A stretch of DNA of 64,000 bases from assembly GCA_021521415.1 (NCBI GenBank), contig JAIQDT010003796.1, positions 62,001 to 126,000 of the forward strand. Direction: 5' to 3'. The notes below the pieces were generated by a model that saw nothing but the letters and a program-made list of their open reading frames with translations, searched no databases and was not told where the DNA came from. The position numbers and the translations under genes are program-made. Shown in pieces: positions 55,962-64,000 of this stretch (positions within the stretch are counted from its first letter, which is position 1; every line of letters starts with the position of its first letter). This DNA comes from Bidens hawaiensis. Lineage: Eukaryota > Streptophyta > Magnoliopsida > Asterales > Asteraceae.

Positions 55962-58012
55962 TGTAACACCCCGACCAAAGGCGGATTATACATCGGGGCG
56001 CCACATATTGTTTCATTACTCGTGACACTATTGGGTGTCAATATTTAATAAATACATTCATTCGCGCGTGCGCAAAGTAAACATAAGATAACATAAATCA
56101 TCATAAATCAATATATTATAAATCATAATATTCGAACAGCAATAACTTGTCTTGATACATTTTAATCTAGGTCAAAAATAAAGAAAACTTCCTACGTGTC
56201 CACAAGCTCCAAAACAGCTACTGCAAACCTGAACATGTGTTAAAATAAAACGTCAAACACTTGCGTGTTGGTGAGAAATCAAGTTTAATACAATACATAG
56301 ATAACAATAAATCTGCGCGCAACATGCGTATGTCTGGTTTTCAACAAGGGTGTAATCTGATCGGGACCAACTCTAAGATTCATAAGACTGCCAGTGCTCA
56401 CAATTGAGCTCACAAACAAAACAAACTGTGCATGTGTAAACAAAAGAGAAAATCATAAACGATAGTTCTCCCGTGTTCATCTAATGGTACCATGAAAACT
56501 GCGGAATAGACCGACAAGACGGTTAATGATCCACACATACAAATAAACAGCCAAGTCTACGTCCTCAACACATGGGATACTGCGCGACTAAAGTGCATAA
56601 ACAAGTTTAAGACTCTAAGTTTGTATGAACACATGAACATCCCAAAACATTAAAAGCAAAAAGGGATTAGGTACGAGATTACTCACTTGATAAACGATGC
56701 GGTGTAAGATAAAGCAAGAACCAACTTTAAACAAGCACAAGTTAACCTATAAATAAGATTATTGTTTTAAACGATTGGTTTTAAGTCTTGAATATAAGTT
56801 AGCATAATTAATAAGTAAATTATTATATATAATATATATTACCGGAAAAGCAGGGCAGAACAGGGAGGAAGACGGAGGCAGAGAGGGAGGCGGCAGAGAG
56901 AGCAAGGAGGAGGACAGGAGAGATTAAGTGTTTGTGTGTGATGTGTTATGAAAATATTATTATTATTTATAGGAAAACCCTAGGAGACATAAATCCAGAA
57001 AAAGGGGAAAAGATCTCAAAAAGTAAAAGATTCCAAAAGCAAAAGATATGGAAAGATATGGCAGCTGCAGAGGCAAGATAAAGCTGTCAGGGAACAGTAA
57101 AAAGGCATGGGCGGTTCAGAAAAAGGTACTGGTCAAGCATGGCAAAAGCAGATTCTCAAAAGATTATGTCAGTCACTTTATCTGTCAACCAATGGGGTTG
57201 GTGCGCATGCTGCGCCGAAAGTAACTTTTCAGACATAAAGCAGATTAGGTCAACAGCTCAAAAGATAAGACAACACAAAAGCAAAAGGCTAGATTAAACA
57301 GAAGAAAACTCAAAGGGTTGAGCGCGAGAAGGCTAAGGCGCGAAGGCAGACACAGAAGGTCAAGAGAGCGCGAGCGCGAAGGCAGACAGAACTAACCTTA
57401 ACGCGTCGCGGAAAGAACTACATTTCTAAGCGCGCCGCGGGAAGAATCACATTCCTTAGCGCGCCGCGGGAGGAACTAAAATTCCTAGCGCGCCGCGGGA
57501 AGACCTATAATTCTTCGCGCGTCGAGGGATGAACTACGATTCTTAGCGCGCTGCGAGAAGAACTACAAACCCTTAGCGCGTCGCGGGAAGAACTACCGTT
57601 CTTAGCGCGCTGCGAGAAGAATTACAATTCTTAGCGCGCTGCGAGAAGAGTTCGTCTCGCGTATCGCTGAAACAGGTGGTCTTCACGCAGGATTCCTTGT
57701 AAGGGGTCTAGCGCGTGGAGCTGCGCAGACAACCTTAGGCGGAAAGGAACAAAGGACAAGCAACGAGTTAGAAGAAAAAAGAGGGAAACAAGGCGTAAGG
57801 GCGGGACGGCGACAAGAGGGAAAAGAAGGCGGAAAGAGAGAAGGAGAGGGACGGGACGGCGGAAAGAAAGAGAGAGAAAGAGGCGGGAAGGAAAAGTATA
57901 TATTATTATTAAAAGTAAAATATAAGTATAAATAGATATTAAATCATAAAAGAAAGAGATCGGATAAGGGAAACGGGTACCTGGGTCGGGTCGGATCGGG
58001 GCAGATGTCACA
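55962..58012 (-). repeat. 3' LTR of the chromodomain gypsy element
   Basis: On the plus strand it starts TGTAACACCCCGACC and ends GCAGATGTCACA. The TATA box on the minus strand (CCTATAAATAAT) is at 56971-56964, giving U3 ~1.04 kb and R-U5 ~0.97 kb. U3 contains a GC-rich array at 57396-57648. Confidence 0.9.
57396..57648. repeat. ~32-bp GC-rich tandem array in U3
   Basis: About eight imperfect copies of TTAGCGCGCCGCGGGAAGAA plus CTACAATTC-like spacers, with GCGCGTCGCG and GCGCGCTGCG variants. It lies 430-680 bp upstream of the LTR TATA box. CG-rich repeats in an otherwise AT-rich LTR are unusual. Confidence 0.85.
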
Positions 58013-58024
58013 GTCTCCCCTACT
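58013..58024 (-). other. Polypurine tract
   Basis: On the minus strand AGTAGGGGAGAC lies directly before the 3' LTR start TGTGACATCTGC. Confidence 0.75.
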
Positions 58025-58046
58025 TTAAGAAATTTCGTCCCGAAAT

Positions 58047-61000
58047 TTATCTCGAAGTAGGTTGCGCAGAGAACAGGTGCGGGTACTTGATCTTCATCTG
58101 ATCTTCCCTTTCCCATGTAAACTCGGCTCCGCGCTTGGACTCCCAACGAACTTTCACGATAGGGATACGACTGCGCTTGGTTTGCTTAACCTCGCGATCC
58201 ATAATCTCAACAGGCTTCTCAACGAAACGCATAGTTTCATCAACTTGAACTTCATCAAGTGGAATGTGAAGGTTCTCGTCAGCTAAACACTTCTTGAGAT
58301 TGGATACATGGAACGTTGGATGCACATTACTGAGCGCGGGCGGCAGGTCAAGTCTGTAGGCTACTTTTCCCACACGCGCGAGAATCTTGAATGGACCAAC
58401 ATAACGAGGAGCAAGCTTACCTTTCTTCCCAAAGCGGACAACACCCTTCCAAGGCGACACTTTGAGGAGAACAAGATCACCAACTTGAAATTCGAGAGGC
58501 TTTCGTCTACGATCTGCGTAACTCTTCTGTCGGCTTCTGGCAGTCAGCAGATGATCACGGATCTTGGCGATTTTATCGGTTGTCTCTTGAACAAGTTCGG
58601 GTCCTGTGATTTGAGCTTCACCCACTTCGCTCCAACAAATCGGGGAGCGGCACTTACGACCGTAAAGTGCTTCAAATGGGGCCGTACCGATACTGGAATG
58701 ATAGCTGTTATTATAAGAGAACTCAATCAAAGGCAGGTGTGAATCCCAATTACCTCCAAAATCAAGAACACAAGATCGGAGCATATCCTCAAGAGTTTGA
58801 ATAGTTCGCTCAGACTGTCCGTCGGTCTGAGGATGATATGCCGTACTCATGTCCAAGCGAGTTCCTAGTGCAGATTGGAGAGATTTCCAAAAGCGAGATA
58901 TAAAACGGCCATCGCGATCGGATATGATGCTCAAAGGAGTACCATGGCGGCAGACAATTTCCTTGACATAAAGCTGCGCGAGTTGCTCAACACGGTAGTT
59001 TTCACGAATGGGCAGGAAGTGAGCAGACTTAGTCAAACGATCCACTATTACCCAAATGCTATCATGTTTACTTGCTGTCAAAGGTAACTTGGTAATAAAG
59101 TCCATTGCTACACATTCCCATTTCCACGTAGGAATTTCTGGTTGTTCGAGCAAACCAGATGGGCGTTGGTGTTCAGCTTTCACTTTAGAACAAGTCAGAC
59201 ATTTAGCTACGAACACAGCAATATCCTTTTTCATACCGGGCCACCAATAAGTAATGCGCAAATCCTTGTACATCTTATCAGCGCCGGGATGAATAGAATA
59301 CCGAGATTTATGCGCTTCACTCAGGATATCAGCGCGAAGATTCTCATCAAAGGGAATCCAGATGCGATTGAGATAGCAGAGAATTCCACTCAGATTAGGG
59401 ACAAAGAGTGCTTCCGCGCCACACGCTAACTCGGCGCGAAGGTTACCATTACTGATGGATGCGCGCTGCGCGTCACGAATACGCGATTCAAGGTTGCTTT
59501 GAATCGGCGCGAAGTGAAGCTGGGTGCGCGGCAAGATACAGTTAAGCTGGCAGGGTTTTCGGCTGAGCGCGTCGGCTACCACATTAGCCTTACCAGGATG
59601 ATACCGGATCTCACAATCGTAATCGCTGATGAGTTCGTTCCATCGGCGTTGCCTCATGTTAAGTTCCTTTTGATCAAAGATATGCTGAAGGCTTTTATGG
59701 TCGGTGTAAAGGATACACTTAGTACCATAAAGGTAGTGTCTCCAGATCTTCAAGGCAAAAACAACTGCACCAAGTTCGAGATCGTGAGTTGTATAATTCT
59801 TTTCATGAACCTTGAGTTGCCTTGATGCGTAAGCGATAACCTTGCCTCGTTGCATAAGAACACAACCGAGACCTTGGTTGGATGCATCGCAATACACGAC
59901 AAAATCATCATTACCCTCAGGTAGCGCAAGAACATGAGCTTCACACAACAAACGCTTGAGCGTCAGAAAGGCTTCTTCTTGCTTCGAGCCCCAAATATAC
60001 GGTTTACCTTTGTGCGTTAGAGCTGTTAAAGGCAAAGCGATCTTTGAGAAGTTCGAAATAAATCGCCGGTAGTAACCAGCTAAGCCCAGAAAGGAACGGA
60101 TCTCGGAAGGAGAGGATGGCGTGATCCAGTTCTTGATTGCTTCAATCTTGGATGGGTCGACATGAATACCCATCTTGTTTACAACATGACCAAGAAACTG
60201 TACTTCATCAGACCAGAATTCACACTTGGAAAGCTTAGCATAGAGTTGCTCAACTCTAAGCTTTTGCAACACCAACCGAAGATGTTGCTCGTGCTCGGCC
60301 TTGGTCTTAGAATACACCAGAACATCATCGATAAACACAATCACGAATTTATCCAAGAAAGGCCTACACACCCGATTCATTAGATCCATGAAAACGGCGG
60401 GTGCGTTGGTTAAACCGAAGGACATGACCAAGAATTCAAAATGGCCATAACGAGTTCGAAAAGCAGTCTTCGGAACATCTTCATCGCGGATGCGCAACTG
60501 GTGATAGCCAGAGCGGAGATCAATTTTCGAGAAACAAGAGGCACCTTGGAGTTGATCAAAGAGGTCGTCAATACGCGGTAAGGGATACCGGTTCTTAATG
60601 GTGAGTTTGTTCAACTCGCGGTAATCAATACACATGCGAAACGATCCATCTTTCTTTTTAACGAACAACACCGGAGCACCCCAGGGCGAAGAGCTAGGGC
60701 GAATGAATCCTTTAGCAGTCAACTCTTGAAGTTGGCTGGCCAATTCTTGCATCTCAGCGGGTGCAAGACGATAAGGAGATTTAGCCACGGGGGAAGCACC
60801 AGGGACAAGATCAATACGGAACTCGACTTCACGAGCGGGAGGGATACCAGGAAGATCATCAGGAAAAACTTCAGGGAAATCACGCACAACAGGGATATCG
60901 CGAAGCTTCTTCTCTTCAGCAGGTTTAACCACATGGGCTAGAAATGCAATACACTTCTTCCGCATGAGCCTTCGGGCTTCGGCGCAAGACATAAGTTTAA

Positions 61001-62663
61001 GACCGCGGGGGGGTTTTTCGCCGTAGATGCGAAGATCACCATTTTCTCGAGGTATGCGAATCATCTTCTTGGCGCAAATAACTTCGGCGCGATTATGCGT
61101 AAGCCAGTCCATACCAATGATAACATCAAAGCTTCCAAGAGGCATAGGGATGAGGTCAATTAGAAAATCGTTTTCGTTAAGATTAAGCGTACAATCTTTA
61201 ATCACCGAGTTAATTAAAACAGTTTCACCATTAGCCAATTCAACTGAAAAATTTTCTTTTAAATCGCTGCGCGGTCGCGCAAGCTTCTGCTCGAAGGCGC
61301 GAGAGATAAAACTTCGATCGGCGCCAGTATCAAAAAGTACAGAAGCATGAAATCCGTTAAGCAAAAATGTACCATTAACTACGTCATTATTCGCTTGCGC
61401 TTGGTGCGCGGTTATGTTAAAAGCTCGTCCACGCGTCACTTGGTTCGAAATCTGGTTCACCGGATTCGCCTGTGTGATTTGCACTTGTAGTCTCGGGCAC
61501 GCGTTCCGGAAATGACTGGGATCACCGCAGTTAAAGCACGATCTGGGTCGTGGGTTTTGGTAGGTTGGTTGTGGGTTCTGCGGGTAGACTGGTGGTGTTG
61601 GCGCAATTGGGTTGGCGAGAAGGACTCTACAGTTTTCTGCAAGGTGACCAGTACGGCCACATCGGGTACAAAGTCGACACGGGGTTTGGGTTGGGTGGTG
61701 AAATCTACAGGTTGGGCAAAAGGGGTGGTTTCCTGTGTAAGGTTTCTTAGTTGGCGGGGCAGGGAGTGCTGGATTGGTTAAGGCATAGTTGTGGACTACA
61801 GGAGGTGTTGGGTAGGTTGACAGAGGGTTAGGCGCATAAACTGGAGGTTGGTAGATGGGTTGCTGGACAATGGGCGGGTTGGTAAGCGCATAGGCCTTGC
61901 GCCTGCGCTTGAGGTTGTTACGGTTTGAGGGTTCGGGTTTGGTTTCTGTTGGTTCAGGGGCAGTCTTGGTGGGTTTGGTCTTTTCTGTTCCCCGCAGGAA
62001 CAGGGTTCCTGCTCTGACATGGTTGTCGCTGAGCACAGCGGCCAACTCGATGGCGTCAGAGAGGGTTACTGGGTTTCTGGCCCATACAGAATCTTGAATT
62101 TCCATGGGGAGACCCCCAAGGAATTTCTCTATGGCTCGGCGGGAAGGGGTAACAAGGTGAGGGACAAGCAGGCTTAGTTCATGGAAGCGCGTCGCGTACT
62201 CGCGCGCTTCACCGCTGTATTGCTTAAGATTCCAAAATTCCTCCTCTAGGCGCTTAATTTCGTTGGGAGGGCAGAATTCTCGCGTCAGAATTTCCTTGAA
62301 TTCCTCCCATGTAATGCTAGAAGCAGCCTCTGCGCCACGCGCATGAGCTACTCCATTCCACCATGTAAGCGCTCTAGATTCCAGGACACTGGAAGCATAC
62401 AGGGTTCGTCTGTCTGAGGGGCATTGGGTATGGAGGAAAGTGTTTTCTATTTTCTCAAGCCACTGGAGCATCACGGTGGCTCCTTCAAGACCTGTGAACT
62501 TTGGAGGGTTACCCGCGTTAAAGGACTTAATGTTGTAACCAGAGGTGTTGGTATTGTTTTGGCTCAAAGCTTGGGCTATTGCGGCGGCCATTTCCTGGGA
62601 ACGTTGCTGTCTACGCATGCGCGAGGCTTCTCTTCTCTGAAATCGGCGAGATAGCGGAGGCAT
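58047..62663 (-). CDS. Gag-Pol polyprotein, Ty3/gypsy chromodomain type, 1538 aa
   Basis: The frame is open from ATG 62663 to the stop at 58047. Gag core is at about residues 50-220. There are two CCHC knuckles, C332-C335-H340-C345 and C376-C379-H384-C389. The protease has DTG at 445-447. RT runs from about 620 to 860, with FIDD at 777-780 as the catalytic box. RNase H has D926, E963 and D988. Integrase has zinc-binding H1118/H1125 and C1155/C1158, then D1188, D1249 and E1285 (D-60-D-35-E). A chromodomain-like tail lies at about 1477-1531 ([32 protein letters not shown]). Gag packages RNA, Pol copies and integrates it, and the chromodomain is thought to steer insertion toward particular chromatin. 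All catalytic residues I can check are present, so the product could be functional. Gag and Pol share one frame, as in Tekay/Del relatives. Confidence 0.96.
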   Translation of the reverse strand: MPPLSRRFQRREASRMRRQQRSQEMAAAIAQALSQNNTNTSGYNIKSFNAGNPPKFTGLEGATVMLQWLEKIENTFLHTQCPSDRRTLYASSVLESRALTWWNGVAHARGAEAASSITWEEFKEILTREFCPPNEIKRLEEEFWNLKQYSGEAREYATRFHELSLLVPHLVTPSRRAIEKFLGGLPMEIQDSVWARNPVTLSDAIELAAVLSDNHVRAGTLFLRGTEKTKPTKTAPEPTETKPEPSNRNNLKRRRKAYALTNPPIVQQPIYQPPVYAPNPLSTYPTPPVVHNYALTNPALPAPPTKKPYTGNHPFCPTCRFHHPTQTPCRLCTRCGRTGHLAENCRVLLANPIAPTPPVYPQNPQPTYQNPRPRSCFNCGDPSHFRNACPRLQVQITQANPVNQISNQVTRGRAFNITAHQAQANNDVVNGTFLLNGFHASVLFDTGADRSFISRAFEQKLARPRSDLKENFSVELANGETVLINSVIKDCTLNLNENDFLIDLIPMPLGSFDVIIGMDWLTHNRAEVICAKKMIRIPRENGDLRIYGEKPPRGLKLMSCAEARRLMRKKCIAFLAHVVKPAEEKKLRDIPVVRDFPEVFPDDLPGIPPAREVEFRIDLVPGASPVAKSPYRLAPAEMQELASQLQELTAKGFIRPSSSPWGAPVLFVKKKDGSFRMCIDYRELNKLTIKNRYPLPRIDDLFDQLQGASCFSKIDLRSGYHQLRIRDEDVPKTAFRTRYGHFEFLVMSFGLTNAPAVFMDLMNRVCRPFLDKFVIVFIDDVLVYSKTKAEHEQHLRLVLQKLRVEQLYAKLSKCEFWSDEVQFLGHVVNKMGIHVDPSKIEAIKNWITPSSPSEIRSFLGLAGYYRRFISNFSKIALPLTALTHKGKPYIWGSKQEEAFLTLKRLLCEAHVLALPEGNDDFVVYCDASNQGLGCVLMQRGKVIAYASRQLKVHEKNYTTHDLELGAVVFALKIWRHYLYGTKCILYTDHKSLQHIFDQKELNMRQRRWNELISDYDCEIRYHPGKANVVADALSRKPCQLNCILPRTQLHFAPIQSNLESRIRDAQRASISNGNLRAELACGAEALFVPNLSGILCYLNRIWIPFDENLRADILSEAHKSRYSIHPGADKMYKDLRITYWWPGMKKDIAVFVAKCLTCSKVKAEHQRPSGLLEQPEIPTWKWECVAMDFITKLPLTASKHDSIWVIVDRLTKSAHFLPIRENYRVEQLAQLYVKEIVCRHGTPLSIISDRDGRFISRFWKSLQSALGTRLDMSTAYHPQTDGQSERTIQTLEDMLRSCVLDFGGNWDSHLPLIEFSYNNSYHSSIGTAPFEALYGRKCRSPICWSEVGEAQITGPELVQETTDKIAKIRDHLLTARSRQKSYADRRRKPLEFQVGDLVLLKVSPWKGVVRFGKKGKLAPRYVGPFKILARVGKVAYRLDLPPALSNVHPTFHVSNLKKCLADENLHIPLDEVQVDETMRFVEKPVEIMDREVKQTKRSRIPIVKVRWESKRGAEFTWEREDQMKIKYPHLFSAQPTSR

Positions 62664-63305
62664 TCTATAAAAGTTTTAATTTTAGTTAATATCTTGGTTT
62701 TAGCACAAAGTATAACCTCGAAAAGCTTGGTTTCGCAGAGTTAGATACTATCAAAAGTTAAAGTAGATTAAATGACCCTAAATGCAGACTTAATAAAGGT
62801 AACAAATTCGAATCAAGAATCGACAATTCATGTATCACCATGACTTTCCGAATTCCCAATTTAAAATATACGAGCAAACGAGTATTGGAGATTGACGATT
62901 CATGTATCACCATGACTTTTCAATCTTCAATATAAAACATACAAGAAAATGAGTATTGGAGGTTGACAATTCATGTATCACCATGACCTTTCAAGTCTCC
63001 AACCTCAGAACATAATCGTAAATGGAAATTGAAAATCAACTATTCATGTATCACCATGACTTTTCAGATTTTCAAATCCAACAAACGAATATGTAAGTAA
63101 AATCAATAAAAATCGAAACTCACAAAAAAAAATCGAAATATCGCGAAATAAAACATAAAATCATATACTGCGCAAGCGCGAGCATATTCATAAATAACGA
63201 GTAATTAACAATAAGCGCGCAAACATGAGATTTCTCTCATGCGCGAGAGGGGACTCTTAGGTATTCTAGGCCGTTACGTCTAACCACCTATCCTAAAGTC
63301 AACGA
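62664..63305 (-). repeat. Leader of the gypsy element with four hairpin repeats
   Basis: Between 62810 and 63080 the core ATTCATGTATCACCATGAC recurs four times at ~72-bp spacing. Each core is bordered by complementary words such as TTGGAGATTGAC and TTTTCAATCTTC, so each copy can fold as a stem-loop in the RNA leader. The rest is AT-rich and non-coding. Confidence 0.75.
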
Positions 63306-63317
63306 GCTCTGATACCA
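63306..63317 (-). other. Primer-binding site for initiator Met tRNA
   Basis: On the minus strand TGGTATCAGAGC follows the 5' LTR after a 3-base gap (GAT). It is complementary to the 3' end of plant initiator tRNA-Met (GCTCTGATACCA, recalled), the usual primer of Tekay/Del-type elements. Confidence 0.85.
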
Positions 63318-63320
63318 ATC

Positions 63321-64000
63321 TGTAACACCCCGACCAAAGGCGGATTATACATCGGGGCGCCACATATTGTTTCATTACTCGTGACACTATTGGGTGTCAA
63401 TATTTAATAAATACATTCATTCGCGCGTGCGCAAAGTAAACATAAGATAACATAAATCATCATAAATCAATATATTATAAATCATAATATTCGAACAGCA
63501 ATAACTTGTCTTGATACATTTTAATCTAGGTCAAAAATAAAGAAAACTTCCTACGTGTCCACAAGCTCCAAAACAGCTACTGCAAACCTGAACATGTGTT
63601 AAAATAAAACGTCAAACACTTGCGTGTTGGTGAGAAATCAAGTTTAATACAATACATAGATAACAATAAATCTGCGCGCAACATGCGTATGTCTGGTTTT
63701 CAACAAGGGTGTAATCTGATCGGGACCAACTCTAAGATTCATAAGACTGCCAGTGCTCACAATTGAGCTCACAAACAAAACAAACTGTGCATGTGTAAAC
63801 AAAAGAGAAAATCATAAACGATAGTTCTCCCGTGTTCATCTAATGGTACCATGAAAACTGCGGAATAGACCGACAAGACGGTTAATGATCCACACATACA
63901 AATAAACAGCCAAGTCTACGTCCTCAACACATGGGATACTGCGCGACTAAAGTGCATAAACAAGTTTAAGACTCTAAGTTTGTATGAACACATGAACATC
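63321..64000 (-). repeat. 5' LTR of the gypsy element (partial)
   Basis: Only the 680 bp nearest the internal region are in the window. They match 55962-56641 base for base as far as I compared. The promoter part of this LTR is outside. Confidence 0.9.

Larger units (their letters stand above)
55962..64000 (-). mobile_element. Intact chromodomain Ty3/gypsy element (Tekay/Del-like), cut by the window edge
   Basis: In minus orientation: 5' LTR 64000-63321 (only its last 680 bp are in the window), primer site, repeat-bearing leader, one gag-pol ORF (62663-58047), purine tract, and 3' LTR 58012-55962 (2051 bp). By eye the visible 680 bp of the 5' LTR are identical to the 3' LTR, so the insertion is recent. 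It sits inside the 97-bp array of the truncated TAT-like copy. The left 5 bp are ATATT; the right flank is outside, so the target duplication cannot be tested. Confidence 0.93.

Noticed and set aside
58062..62654. Many plus-strand ORFs opposite gag-pol
   Set aside because: They are shadows of the 1538-codon minus-strand frame.

Overview
This is plant nuclear DNA. Genes are sparse, introns are GT-AG and AT-rich, and nested LTR retrotransposons and small DNA transposons fill most of the space. The genes fit a eudicot. An Asteraceae-like genome is my guess from the style of the repeats, not something the sequence proves. I found no prokaryotic features, CRISPR arrays or true tRNA/rRNA genes.

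Host genes, all on the minus strand: (1) the first coding exon of LSM6 (439-559), with the rest beyond the left edge; (2) a nine-exon euAP2 gene with two AP2 domains (11860-14737), whose exons sum to 418 codons plus stop and whose last exon carries a miR172 target site; (3) a single-exon DREB/ERF group II factor (39384-39824) with a DLNxxP motif; (4) a five-exon SUMO E2 gene, SCE1 (47294-49938), encoding exactly 160 residues.

Mobile DNA by region. 0.8-1.3 kb and 37.0-37.5 kb: two copies of one hAT-type MITE with 8-bp target duplications. 3.8-5.3 kb: a Pack-MULE with ~150-bp inverted ends and a 9-bp duplication, carrying a piece of a homoserine kinase gene. 7.0 and 42.4-43.2 kb: Harbinger-type elements with TAA/TTA duplications. 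20.3-29.9 kb: a young non-autonomous TAT-like gypsy element with almost identical 975-bp LTRs, a broken gag, no pol, several tandem-repeat blocks and an intact five-exon gene of 914 codons on the antisense strand. The same family gives a solo LTR at 44.9-45.8 kb (duplication CCCGG) and a truncated minus-strand copy at 54.1-56.0 kb. 33.9-36.0 kb: a 2-kb solo LTR (duplication GTAGC) with eight CACGTG motifs upstream of its TATA box. 53.0-53.9 kb: another MULE. 56.0-64.0 kb: a chromodomain-type (Tekay/Del-like) gypsy element with an intact 1538-residue gag-pol, nested in the TAT-like copy; the right edge cuts its 5' LTR.

The main candidates for novelty are the antisense spliced gene inside a pol-less but recently mobile retroelement, the Pack-MULE with captured homoserine kinase sequence, the G-box clusters in two unrelated LTR promoters, the weakened miR172 site in the AP2 gene, and the 179-bp tandem array next to a MULE end at 33 kb. 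All exon joins were worked out by hand from splice signals and reading frame. No database search was possible, so family names rest on motif recognition.
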